From positions 62,001 to 126,000 of the forward strand of contig JAJTUP010000062.1 of the NCBI GenBank assembly GCA_021399435.1: 64,000 nt of DNA, in the 5' to 3' direction. This document shows positions 42,733 through 53,871 of the stretch, piece by piece. The DNA comes from Diaporthe sp. PMI_573. Taxonomy: Eukaryota > Ascomycota > Sordariomycetes > Diaporthales > Diaporthaceae. The position numbers were made by a program, and so were the translations under genes. The notes under the pieces are model-generated. The model worked only from the letters and a program-made list of their open reading frames with translations, was not told the origin of the DNA and made no database searches. Position 1 is the first letter of the stretch. Every line of letters begins with the position of its first letter.

Positions 42733-44568
42733 TTACAAAATCTTATACGGCTTGGTCTGCTGACTCCCACACAGCCAGACCAGCAGACTGAATAATAGTA
42801 GCAGTCCTGCAGAGATGATCACCTCCCAGAACTTCTCCTCCATGATTCCTCTCCACCTGACCCTATCCAACACCGCGGTATACCCATTCTGCGGCACACC
42901 ATGATCCTGCACTACGGGCGCCTTCGGCGCCCACGGAGGTCTTATCCCAGCATCCTTCAGTATCTCCTCCGTCGTGATCTTGGCACCTGCCAGCACGATG
43001 GGCACGCCCGTCCCAGGGTACGTGCTCGCGCCCACAAAATAGGCGTTCCTCAGCCCCTTGGCCCTGATGGTGGGCCGGAAGCACAACACGTTGAGGAAGT
43101 TGTGGCTCAGGCCGAGAATGGCGCCCTTGTCCAGGTTGAACTTGTCCTCCCAGGTGTAGGGAGTGTTGCACATCTCGTCGACAATGTGGCCCTGCAGCGA
43201 CTCACACCCGGCCCGCGCCGAGATGGTGCGCAGCACGGCCTCGCGCGCCCGGGCGACCACCGCCGGCCAGTCGTGCTCCTCGGCTGCCGCCTCGCCCTCG
43301 TTGCCCCGTGAGCGCAGCAGGTGACCCACTGGCACAAGCACGATCACCGCGTCACAGCCCTCGGGGGCCGCGCTCGGGTCGATGCGGCTGGGCACATTCA
43401 CGTAGAAGCTCGGGTCATCCGGGAGGGTCTGCCGCTTGAAGATGGCGTCGAACGAGTCCCTGTACTCGTCCGCGAGGAAGATGTTGTGCACTCCCAGCTC
43501 GGGGATCTTGCGGGAAAGGCTCCAGTAGAAGGATATTGAAGAGCAGGACGCATCTCGCTTCCGGAGGGATCTGGCGTAGTTCTCGATGATTTTGCTGGTG
43601 GCACTCTTGATCAGGCCCTTCTCCCTGTTGCTGGGGGACGGGAACAGGTTGCTGTAGGCATATACCAGATCCGCGTTGACGACCACCGTGTCGGCCCGCA
43701 ACGTCTCGCCACTCTCGAGCACCACACCTGCCACAGCGCTGCCATCGGGCGTCGCCAGGATTCTCTTCACCGGTGTGGACAGCCTGTATGTCACGCCCAG
43801 CCGCACACCGACGTCAACCAGCCTGGCCAGGACGGACTGGAACCCACCGCGGGGGTACCATATCCCCTCCGCGGCCTCAGTGTACTGCAATAGGGAGTAC
43901 GTGCTCGGCGCGTCGAACGGGCTCATGCCCATGTACATGGTCGCAAAGGTAAAGACCCTCCTGAGTCTGTCGGTCCGGAAGTACCTGCTTGCCCTGCTGT
44001 ATATGCTCTCGAAGGGGTGCAGCTTGAACGCCATCCTGGCGAAGAAGGGCGTGAGCACCGTCGTGATGCTGTCATAGTTCTTGTGTAGGACGTGCTCCAC
44101 GCTCAGCTCATAGTGCCGGTGCGACTCGGCCATCCACCCCAGGTACCGCTCGAACCCGTCTTTTCCCTCGTAGTGCTCGATCTGCCGCTTCATCTGGGCC
44201 AGATCTGTCGTGGGCCTGAAAACGTGTCCATCGTGGAAGAATATCTGGTAGTTTACCGGGCACCGCAGCAGTTCCACGCCTTCATCCTCCAGGCCGGTGT
44301 CCAGGTCATGAAAGGTCTCGCGGAAGAGGTTTGGGAGGAGGAGCAACGACGGCCCTTGGTCGAAGCGATATTGACCTGGCGTCCCTCCTCGGCCAGATCC
44401 TTGCGAGGGTGAGGAGTAGAGAAAGCTACACCGGCCCCCGGTGAAGTCGTTCTTTTCCAAGACAGTCACATTGTAGCCAGCTTTGGCCAGGCGGGCAGCT
44501 GTAGCGATGCCTCCTGCACCGGCGCCGATGACAATGGCCGTCCTGGGAGCCGCTTGCTTGTCTGGCAT
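42733..44568 (-). CDS. al-1: phytoene desaturase
   Basis: Intron-less, 611 aa from ATG 44568. An in-frame upstream Met at 44736 would place about 56 extra residues before the FAD fold, so it was not used. Residues 11-40 are the dinucleotide-binding fold (AIVIGAGAGG...VTVLEKN), followed by GGRCSFLYS. The C-terminal carotenoid-desaturase signature is NAYFVGASTYPGTGVPIVLAGAKIT. A hydrophobic C-terminal helix (VIISAGLLLLFSLLVWLCG) anchors it to membrane. Fungal AL-1/CarB performs four to five desaturations of phytoene towards lycopene and 3,4-didehydrolycopene. It is divergent from al-2 across 1.28 kb, which suggests shared regulation. Its stop lies 204 bp from the thioesterase stop. Length matches the family (about 570-620 aa). 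Confidence 0.96.
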   Translation of the reverse strand: MPDKQAAPRTAIVIGAGAGGIATAARLAKAGYNVTVLEKNDFTGGRCSFLYSSPSQGSGRGGTPGQYRFDQGPSLLLLPNLFRETFHDLDTGLEDEGVELLRCPVNYQIFFHDGHVFRPTTDLAQMKRQIEHYEGKDGFERYLGWMAESHRHYELSVEHVLHKNYDSITTVLTPFFARMAFKLHPFESIYSRASRYFRTDRLRRVFTFATMYMGMSPFDAPSTYSLLQYTEAAEGIWYPRGGFQSVLARLVDVGVRLGVTYRLSTPVKRILATPDGSAVAGVVLESGETLRADTVVVNADLVYAYSNLFPSPSNREKGLIKSATSKIIENYARSLRKRDASCSSISFYWSLSRKIPELGVHNIFLADEYRDSFDAIFKRQTLPDDPSFYVNVPSRIDPSAAPEGCDAVIVLVPVGHLLRSRGNEGEAAAEEHDWPAVVARAREAVLRTISARAGCESLQGHIVDEMCNTPYTWEDKFNLDKGAILGLSHNFLNVLCFRPTIRAKGLRNAYFVGASTYPGTGVPIVLAGAKITTEEILKDAGIRPPWAPKAPVVQDHGVPQNGYTAVLDRVRWRGIMEEKFWEVIISAGLLLLFSLLVWLCGSQQTKPYKIL

Positions 44569-45850
44569 GGCGAAACGGCAGTGCTGAGCCTGATGTGGCC
44601 TGTGGGAGCAACCCCAGAAAAGCCCAATGATTTTATGGAAACCAATCGGAAAAGTGATACTCAGGCGATCCTCCAGGTGTGGAATGCGTCCTGTTGGTGT
44701 CGGGATGGTGGTCAGCCTAGGAGCAGGTCTATTCACCGCCTCACCCTCTTGATATGATATGAGTGAGACCCGAGGCCGCCGAGGCCTTGAGATCTCGTGA
44801 TAGGACTACCTTGCCGGCCAAGTTTCGAATCCCGCAGTGTGGGCAGACACACTGACTACACTATGTTTCCGTTCGGGGCATGTCAAGGCTCTGGTGGCTT
44901 TTTGTGGCTTCGGGCTTAGTCCGGCTAGCAAGAGCCATCTCAGCTGTCTCGTTTGTCGAGAGGAGCTGGGCGAAATCCGTTGAGAGCGCAGGATCGAGCC
45001 TCCGTGGGGGTGATTGCTTGTTGTCTCGGCACCGGAATGCGACAAGACGACGAACCCACCCACAGTCATGACATCACCACTACGAGAACGAAAACACACG
45101 AGAAAAGAGGCGGAATTTCACTCCGCCAGCCGGAAGTCTGTTTGTTCACTTACTGTTACTGCGTACAAATCATGCAGTAGATCCGGTCCAATTTTCCAGA
45201 TCAGCAGCTCTATTGCCCCGTCAATCTGCTGTTCTTGGCTGCGATCGAGCTTCAGTCACGGACGTTGGGACGGTGGTCGCCGACTGAAACGTTGAAGCTC
45301 TGGAGCTGTCCCAAAGGGGGAACGTGACAAGAACCCCCCCGTCCCGGCCTCTTAAGCGCTCATTCACCAAAGGCGATACCACCCAGCCTCCCTAGGCCTC
45401 CTCTATTTTGTTTGTTTCATTTTTTTTATTTTTTATTTTTTATTTTGGATTATTCGTCACCTTGTTGGGTATGTCCTGGGCTTGGCTTTCGGTTGACCTC
45501 GGGACCACAGCAGCCGCTCGCTTTCACGACCAAGACGACGCCCCGTTTCCAACTCATCGGGGACGACGTGCTTTGCTCACCTCAGCCAAGTCACTGTCCC
45601 AACCCACCACGAGCTACACTAGTACACTACGTGGATGAGCTTACATCGCTGGTGCTGGGCCCCTGTCTGCCGGCGAGCAAAGCACCAACCCATTTCAGCA
45701 GAGTGAGCCTTGAGCCCGTTGGATCTGTCCGTTCCGCCGCGGCAGACATCTGGCCGAAGTCCGAACCGTTGTGTATACACAGTAATATCCGACAACGCCG
45801 AATAAACATGTCCCCTTGATTATCTGGCGATACATCACACACCAGTCACG
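44569..45850. promoter_or_regulatory. divergent carotenoid promoter (al-1 / al-2)
   Basis: 1.28 kb between the two carotenoid starts. Two GATCGA hexamers (44992-44997 and 45243-45248) match the reported core bound by the Neurospora White Collar light-receptor complex. Two further GATC sites lie at about 45180 and 45199. A T-rich run with TTTTTATTTTTT repeats occurs near 45418-45446 on the al-2 side. Light control is known for these genes in Neurospora and Fusarium; here it is an inference from the motif and the arrangement. GATCGA hexamers are expected by chance about 0.6 times in this length on both strands. Confidence 0.5.
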
Positions 45851-47816
45851 ATGGCCTTTGACTATGCCCTGGTGTACGTATCAACAACCAACCCTCGCCA
45901 ATGAGAATCTATTGTACTGACCATGAGTAGCCATCTCAAATTCACCATCCCCCTGGCCACGGTACTTACTCTAATATCCCACCCTTTACTCACCCGGCGA
46001 CAATGGTATCAGACTTCTATCCTTGTCCTAATAGCCGTCGTGGCTACCATCCCTTGGGATAGTTATCTCATCCGGCACAATGTCTGGACATATCCGCCAG
46101 ATGCTGTCATCGGACCGACCTTGCTGTCTATACCGGCTGAGGAACTGTTCTTCTTCGTCGTCCAGACGTACATCACGTCCCTACTGTACCATGTGTTGAA
46201 CAAGCCCTTGCTTCACGCCGAGTATCTTGGTTCCAAGTCGCCGAGTTCGAGAGCGACGTACAGAGCGATTCAAGTTGGGATCTCAGGCCTCACGCTATTG
46301 GGATTTTGGCTGGTATCTAAAGGTGAAATTGGCACATATCTGGGCCTCATTTTGGTTTGGGCATGTCCCTTCGCCCTCCTGACATGGACTTTGGGCGGAC
46401 TGTTCATGGCCACTCTTCCCTGGACCAGTGTCGCCCTTCCAATCATCCTGCCAACCCTGTACCTCTGGGTCGTGGATGAGCTCGCCCTCCGCAGAGGAAC
46501 ATGGGCCATCGAGTCTGGGACTAAGCTCGGCGTGACGGTCTGGGGTAGCCTGGAGGTGGAGGAGGCGATCTTCTTCGCCGCAACCAACGTCCTCGTCGTG
46601 TTTGGGCTCGGTGCCTTCGACAACGCCATAGCCGTCATCGATGCTTTGCCAGATGTATTTGAATCTGCACCCGCGTGTCCCGCACCTACGACGCTCATCA
46701 AAGCTTTGTTCATTCGCTGGCCTCCGGAGCGGAAAGAGCGCATAAGTGGGATCCAGGAGGCGGTAGCGAGGCTACGCCGGAAGAGTAGGAGCTTCTACCT
46801 GGCGAGCTCGACCTTTTCTGGCCGCTTAAGGATCGACTTGGTCTTGCTGTAAGTTTATCCCCACCAAGTGGTTTTCAATAACCCATCAGCCCCTGACATT
46901 TCGTGATAGATACTCATACTGTCGCATGGCGGATGACCTGGTTGATGAACCCCCTGAGGGGCTGGATACCTCAGCCTGGATCAACAAGCTAAGCGAGCAC
47001 TTGGACCTGGTATATAAATCGAAAGAGGATACCAAGAGATCAAAACAGACAGATATGGTATCGGCATACATCGCCAACGAGTTCCCACCCTCAGCGAGGT
47101 CCGCTCTCACACTACTCCCAGCTTCACTGATGCCTTCTGAGCCATTGTATCTGCTACTTGAGGGCTTCAAGACCGATTCAAATTTCCAACCCACAAAAAG
47201 TGCTAATCACTTCCCCATTGCGACTGAGCATGACATTCACGAATACGGGCGCCAGGTAGCCGGGACAGTAGGAGAGCTTTGTCTCGCCCTCATATCGCAC
47301 CACAGCCGTGAAACCATCAACCCAACCCGTCGTGAGGCTGTGGCCACCGCCGCCCGACGGATGGGCATTGCTCTCCAATTTGTTAATATCGCAAGAGATG
47401 TTGCGGTTGACGCTGCGTTAGGAAGGGTTTATCTGCCAACGGTCTGGCTGGCAGAAGAAGATTTGACACCGGATATAGTCATACAGACCATAACGACGTC
47501 TCCCACGGCGGAAAGCGACCAATGGAGCAAAGAAAGGAGCAGTAGACTGCGGAGCCTAGGAAGTCTGCGGAGAAGGTTACTGCAGAGGGCTTTTGCTATA
47601 CATGCCGAGTCAAAGCCGGCTATGGACTGGTTGCCCGATGAGTCAAGAAGGCCGATGATGGTCGCGGTTGAGAGTTACATGGAGATCGGGAGGGTCCTGC
47701 TTGAGAAGGAGGCCGGCCCGGAATCGTTTGGAGTTGTGAGAGGCCGGCCCACCCGTGCGACGGTGCCGAAGCTGAGGCGGTTGGCGGTGGCGGTGAGAGC
47801 GCTGGTTGATGTGTAA
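45851..47816 (+). CDS. al-2: bifunctional lycopene cyclase / phytoene synthase
   Basis: Three exons: 45851-45873 (23 nt), 45931-46848 and 46910-47816, giving 615 aa. Introns are 45874-45930 (GTACGT...AGTAG, branch CTGAC) and 46849-46909 (GTAAGT...GATAG). Residues 1-240 are the multi-pass lycopene cyclase domain, with repeated PxEE-like motifs (SIPAEELFFF and SLEVEEAIFF). Residues about 285-615 are the phytoene synthase, with both Asp-rich metal sites: D322-D-L-V-D326 and D477-V-A-V-D481 in QFVNIARDVAVDAALGR. It condenses two geranylgeranyl diphosphates into phytoene and cyclises lycopene ends. The start is set by MAFDYALVHLKFTIPL, the usual N-terminus. It is paired head-to-head with al-1. Confidence 0.96.
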
Positions 47817-48658
47817 ATGTTGATTTCACTGTCCTCTTTGCATTGGGCACGTGTTGTTGATACCCCGGAGTGATAGATGCTTTGTATAGGTATGTAAGTG
47901 CTTAATCTGTGCAGTCAACTTTCTTGCACCAGTTTGTGTGACCTTTGGTGTCTCCTATAGTACAACAATGTATAGGCTGAAGTGAACAGCTTCAGAAGAC
48001 CACGCAATCCCACACGCCTCCACGGTCGAACCTAAGTGAAATGTCACCAAGTATGCATAAGATTTAGTACCTTGCGCGCTTTCAATATTAAGGCACCGAG
48101 AATCCTACGCAAAGCCACCTAGGTACCTCCACGCCTGATGCAACTTCCATAGTTGTAGGTTAGCAGTCTGGAGACTCCCATGTGAATGTCCTCAATCACT
48201 GAAGACCGCGGATGTTTTTACTCTTCCACATAAAGTCTCTGTCAGCTACTCTTCAACCGTTTCGTTGGCCTACCCCCCACCCCCACCCCCCCACCTTTGT
48301 ACTCTGTGAGAAATGTCTTCCGGCCTAGATTGTGAGCCGAATTAGAAGAGTCCCATGAGATGCTCACATGCCTCAGAAAGAGCTTATCGCCCTACCCAGC
48401 CTTTTATTTTGAAGCAGAGAAGATTCTCTTCTTGCACCATTGCACTGGGTGGGCTTTGCATCGGCAGTCTTGGGTCGTGTTTATCTATTTATTGTCCGTT
48501 CTCAATGCTCATTTAAGCACCTATGGCAGCACTGTTGACTCTACATTTCCCCGGGCCATCTACCAATCCCCTCGTTGAGACCGGGCCTCAGTCATGGAGT
48601 CAGTCAGCAAAGGAACCCAGAATGGACCAAGCGCCAAACTACCACGACTCTTGGCGTA
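47817..48658. other. convergent spacer
   Basis: About 840 bp between the stops of al-2 (+) and the sterol reductase-like gene (-). It contains a CACCTAGGTACC motif near 48117 and a C-rich tract near 48270-48292. No supportable gene. Confidence 0.5.
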
Positions 48659-50023
48659 TTAGTAGACATGGGGAATTATCCTGTAGGGCACCTGTCGGCA
48701 ATATTCATCCCACAAAGCGCCATACTTCTCTCGACACCGTTTATCGTCGTCCCTCTCGCGGGTGATAAACAAGAGCACATAGTAAAGTGGGTAGAACCAC
48801 GGCAGCAGAGCATCCCCCGGGTGACCAAGCGCCAGCACGATCCCGATCGCCTCGAGCGTCTCGCCCAGGTAGTTGATATGGCGTGCAACGCCCCAGAACC
48901 CCCCGCAGAGCAGCTCGTGCTTCCCGTCAGCAGACTTGATCGTCTTGACCGGCGACAGGCCGAGCGGGGCCAGGGCGGCTGGGGGCGGGACGCGGCGCTT
49001 GAACCAGAACTTCTGCAGGTTCGGCCCGCGGCTGAGAGCCCAACCGGTGAAATAGACGGCGGCGGCGAGGAGATGGTAGGCAGGCTCCCGGTGTGGGTTT
49101 GGCAGGCGGGCCGCGGCCAGTACCGGGATGGGGTAGAAGAAGGGGTAGAAGCAGACTGCAGCATTCGGAGTCAGCTATCAAAAGGACCAAAGGAGTAGTT
49201 TCATACAAATTGGGGGAGGAAAGGGTCGACAATGCGGCCATAGCCTGGTTGAAAAGCTACGGCCCGTAAAGTCTTTGCTGTGTAGGCTAGAGATGGGGTA
49301 TGTTTGTTCTTGAAGGGGTAAAGATCATATCCAAAAAGATGCTTACGGCAGCCAAAGCCGAGCTTGACGCCCACCTTTTCGGCGAAGAAGTCGTACGTGT
49401 AGAGGTGCACGTTCTCCCACCACAGGTACTCGGCGACGAACCAGCTGAGCAACGCAGCCGACAGGGCGACACCTGGGTTGGGGTCGCGGAACGACTGCGA
49501 GTGCGCGGCGGCGTAGCTGAGCAGGTTGAGCTCCAGGTGCACCGCGCCGACGAGATAGAGATACATCTTGACATCAAGGATGCGGCGCGCGACGACGGTG
49601 CGTGGGTTGTCGATGGTGCCGAGGAAGAAGTCGCTGAGAAGGCTGGGGGATTGCCTTGGACCCTTGGCGACGATCCATGCGCTGAATGTCAGGCCGATGA
49701 TGAGGGCACACAAGCAGGTAGTTCCGCTGTGCTCATAGAGATACCCCCATGGCAGGACGCCGGTCCAGCAGAGGCCAGCCCAGGCCAGGACGGATGTGAT
49801 GACGACCGGTATGCCATTCCTTGAGATAACACAGTCAGTCTTCGAACCGCTGTTGTTTCGATCCGACCGTGAGCAGTTGTACTCACAGGCGGTACCGGAG
49901 AGGCTTGCCCTTGGGGTCGCGGACATAGCCGTCGATCTCCCGGGCGGGCAGAGTGAGGTGGAGTGCGAGCACTCCCAGCTCGATGAGGGGTGAGACTAGC
50001 AGGGGGCCTTTTCCAGCCATCAT
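48659..50023 (-). CDS. ERG4/ERG24-family sterol reductase-like membrane protein
   Basis: Three exons: 50023-49887, 49819-49347 and 49155-48659, giving 368 aa. Introns are 49820-49886 (GTGAGT...TCAAG) and 49156-49346 (GTAAGC...TGCAG). The second is 191 nt, long for this window, but it restores the frame exactly. Several membrane helices are visible. The family C-terminus is clear: GVARHINYLGETLEAIG, YVLLFITREREDDKRCREKYG and VPYRIIPHVY, which in sterol reductases binds NADPH and substrate. A DNPRT...DVKMYLYLVGA segment also matches. Relatives reduce the C-14(15) or C-24(28) double bond of sterol intermediates in the ER. At 368 aa it is shorter than a standard Erg24 (about 450-490), so it may be a divergent paralogue rather than the housekeeping enzyme. 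It lies 3' of al-2. Confidence 0.83.
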
Positions 50024-50471
50024 GACTGTTTGAGAAGAAGATGCTAAGCGACTTGACTTGTCGGGGTGCTGGAAGGTGTAATGACCCTCGTTCTCCCAGG
50101 CCGACCTCTTGGGCACGTGACATTCCACCTCGACTGTAAGTAAACTGACCGATGAATGGCCGACAAATTTCCACTCTCAGAACCCGTTATTCAGAGATGT
50201 GCAATATTTTCGGAATGTTTCTTTCTACCGGACCCTTTTTCTAGTGCAGGCCGTAGGAACCGCACCGCACTATTACAGGGCTCCCAAACCATACGCTGGT
50301 GCCACTTTTGGCTGGCTCATTGCAAGGTAAGTGGTGATAGCAGTCCTCTGGTTCGGTGGCTTCGCTCAGGGAATGATAGGTAGGGCGCGCGCGCTAACAT
50401 ATAATATATTGGCATGGGTAAGTTGAACGCCCTCTACATATGCATGATATATTGCTGATGAATGCAAGTAT
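50024..50471. other. short spacer
   Basis: About 450 bp between the start of the sterol reductase-like gene and the stop of RQC2, both on the minus strand. It holds the promoter of the former. An AT-rich stretch (ATATAATATATT) lies near 50400. No gene. Confidence 0.5.
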
Positions 50472-53400
50472 TTACTTCTTCTTCTTCCCACCCTTGCCAC
50501 CTTTGCCTCCCTTGCTCTGATTCCCGCCTCCCTTGGACCCCTTCCCGCCTCCTCCACCAGCTTTCCCACCCGCACCACCACCACTCATCATCACGGTTAG
50601 CTTGCCCACCGGCACCACATTGTTCACATCCTCCGGCTTGACCGTCTTGATCAGCTCTACCTCTCGCGGCCACATCCTTTCCGAGTCGCGAGAGTGCTCG
50701 TCGACGTTGCCCCTTTTCCCCGCCTCGAGCTTCCACCGCTCAAGTATGTCTTTCAGTGCCTTTCCCTTCTTCGTTGCGCCGGGCTGGATCTTCACCTTGT
50801 ACTTGCACCTCGCCATAGCCGCCCACGGGGCGCATATGGGCAACACCTCGACAATCTCGTCGCCGGGGAGTGCCGTGCCGACCAGGGAGTCGAGGGGTGT
50901 GGAAGCCTGCTCTTCATCGTCATCCAGCACCTCGATACCTTCCTCGAGCATGAGCTTGCGGATCTCCTCGTGTTCGGCGACCTTCTTCTGCTGTTTCTGC
51001 TGGGCTATCTTGCGGCGCTCACGTCGGGCTTCCTCCTCTGCCAGGCGCTCCGCCTTGGCTCTAGCTTCTGCCTCGGCCTTTTCGCGGCCCTTGGTAGCGC
51101 CAATGAGCTCCTCGTGCATGGCACGGTCTTCCTCATCTTGATCCTTGTACTTGGCAGCGATCTTCTTCTGCTTGTTCTTCTTGCCCCGTTTCGCCGGAGC
51201 ATTATTCTGCTTAAGATCTTTCGTCTGTTGTGAAGTAGTAGCCATCGAGGCCCTCGACGCCTCAGTAAGAGCCTTGGTGGCCGTCTCCGATTCGGTATCT
51301 TCAGCCTCCAAGCCAGCTTCTGCCTCGGTATCTTTGGCGCCGTTCGCGTCATTAGCAGATGGGTTTTCGTGCTCGCCGCCGTCAGCAGCTAAAGCCCCCG
51401 ACATCATCAACTCAGCGGGCTCTTCGAGGTTGAGTTCGTTCACATTATCCGTCACGTGGTCTATCTCAGGGTCCACATGATCGCCATCGTCGGCGCGTCC
51501 ATCGACGTCGTCGCCACTGTCCGATGCATTGTCGCCATCCACTTGCAGCGGATTCTCTCTCTGTGAGCCTTCGTCGTCGTCAACATCGCCGTCTGAGTAG
51601 TTCTTGTCATCCTGCTCATGCCGTGCTACCTCGCGTTCAAGGTCGGCGAGTTCTTCGGCGAGCTCGGCCTCGTGGTTTCTAACCTCTTGGGTTTTCTCGG
51701 CTGGTAACGTCTCCGAATCCACAAGCCTGTGTTTGATGTGGTTACCCTTGCTCTCCTCGCTAATCTTGAACACGAAGCCAAATCCTAGTATCAGTGGTTG
51801 CGGAGGCAGATAATTCTTGGTGCCTCGCACCATGAAGCTCCCGGAGGGCAGGTACTCTCCCGTAGGAGCGGACTTGGAAACCTGCTCGGCATTGACCCAC
51901 CAAGCTCCCATACCAGCTTTCGAGTCCCAAGCATTTGATGAGCAGACTGACAGACTGCCAGCTTGGGATAATGTTGAAGGAGGGATGGGGGCATCCGGTG
52001 TCTTAGGGCTGTTCTTGACGATGATGGACGCAGCACCGTGAAAATCGGCATGAACATAGACGTCTCCCTTGCGAAGATACTTCTTGTACAGCATCTCGTT
52101 TTGCATGGCATCTCTACCACCCAAAACCAGGTAGCCATCCGAGGAAATGAACCAGATGAACTTTTCGAACCAGCTCTGGCGGCGCAGGTGGTATAAGATT
52201 GGCTTCTCCTGCTTGAGCCCTTTTTTTAGGTCTTCGGCAATCTTCTTCTCAGCGCTCTTCAAAGCCATCACCGAGTGGCCAACAGTCTTCTGTTCCTTTT
52301 CTGCGGCCGTCTTCTTCTGGTCGTAGTATTCGCGGGCATTGGCATAGGGTGAGAGTCCGAGGTTGATCTCAATAGAAAGCTTGGTGTCGACTTTCTTGCG
52401 CCGGTCTCCGTCGTCATCGCTTTCGTCTTCAGAAGTACGATCGGAATCTTCGTCCACTTCTTCTGCTTCATCTTCCTCGGCGAGAAGCAGCGTCATTGAG
52501 TTCTGTTCCAGATTCAAGGGCAGCTTAACGATCTGGGCCACAGGATTCCGCCGCTTCTGCTCTCTCTCGATCAACTTGTCAACGGTGACCCAGTCCATGC
52601 CCTGCGCTATGAGGCCGTTGACGGCGTCCATCGCCTCTTGCACCCGGTCAACGTTGGCTTCGAGAGCGCCAGCCTTGCGCATATTCAGTATTTGTACTTG
52701 CTTGAGGCTCTCCACCTTTTGCTCTTGAATTTCTCGGACGGCCTCCAGCTTGCGTTTGGCCGCAGCTTCCTTGTCATTGAGTCTTGACTCGAGCTTCTGT
52801 CCCTCAATGGACGAGAAGAACTCGTCTACGGTCTTGTTGTAATTGTCGAAGGTTAAAATAGCGTATGCGTCGTCCTTTTCGAACTTCTGGGGCACAAAGG
52901 GTTGGAAATCTTCGTAGAGTAGGCCAGCTTGCTTCTCTCCTTGCTGTTGGGCCGAGTCGGCTGCCTTGGCCTCACGCCTCTTTGCAATAATGTACCCCTT
53001 GCAGTTTGTCGAACCTGTTATGCCGTCTACTATTCTGCGGGCCGCTTCCAACGACTTGAAGAGTGCATCGAATAGGGCCTCGCTCTCAAGGACATCGGCT
53101 GGCTTGGTGGTTGGCTCGAATCCGGTGGCTTCGAAGGCGTGGTCGACCACTATAGGTGGCAGTTCCTCTATTGTTGTTGCCAGACCCCTCCGAAGCTCAT
53201 CCCCCGCTTTCCTCTTGGGCTTCTTCTTAGGTGCACCTGCGGCTTCCACTCTCGCCACTGATCTTTGCAGCGCTTCTCGTACTCGCTCTTTGGTCAAAGG
53301 CGGGACACCCCCGTAATTTTGGCGATTCTCGAGGCTGTATGTCAGGCCCACCCCCTGTGGTTCTTGCCCCTCTCCCTCATGAACTGTCCGCAGTATAGCC

Positions 53401-53871
53401 AGGATCTTGAGGTCGGCGTCAGTGAGGATGACGTTGCCAGATGCGAAGAATTCGAGGAAGAGGCGATAGCCGCCATCGCTGAACTGCAGCTCTATTATCC
53501 TGTCTGTGCCTATCTGGGACAGAGAGGTGCATCGGCGAGTCTTGAGGTATTTTCTGAGGCGAGAGGTAAAGGCCGATGGCGCAGCGGCGGTTGGGCGCGT
53601 GAACTCGGTGGTGTGAAGGCGGAAACCAGAGTCGACGATTAGCTGCTCCTTCTTTCCAGATATCGCGAACTTTAGGAGGAACTTCTTGGAGGAGATGTCG
53701 TATATATTGGCGAGTCGAAGGCCAACGAGCGATTGGGAGAGCTCATTGGTAATGGCCTGGAAACAAGACCAAGGCAAGTGTGCGTCAGTGACCAGCCTCG
53801 CACTAACAACAGTACAGCGTGACAGTCCTGGAACATACCTTGACATCCAAAGACGAAAATCGTTGTTTCAT
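50472..53871 (-). CDS. RQC2: ribosome quality control complex subunit 2
   Basis: Two exons: 53871-53839 (MKQRFSSLDVK) and 53756-50472, giving 1105 aa, with intron 53757-53838 (GTATGT...TCCAG). The tiny first exon is the family's invariant start. NFACT-N covers about residues 1-150 and contains D96-R97 in IGTDRIIEL, the position of the Asp/Arg pair needed for CAT-tailing in yeast Rqc2. A coiled-coil arm spans about 350-470. NFACT-R with LGGRDAMQNEMLYKKYLRK and VHADFHGAAS is near 550-600. A very acidic region follows near 700-800, then a Lys/Glu helix and the NFACT-C domain (ALPGDEIVEVLPICAPW, about 970-1050). The C-terminal tail is Gly/Lys-rich. Rqc2 binds 60S subunits with stalled peptidyl-tRNA, recruits the Ltn1 ligase, and directs template-free C-terminal Ala/Thr addition. 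Confidence 0.96.

Noticed and set aside
44826..44845. tRNA B-box-like GTTTCGAATCC
   Set aside because: Flanking bases do not form a T-stem or acceptor stem; no A box at the right distance.
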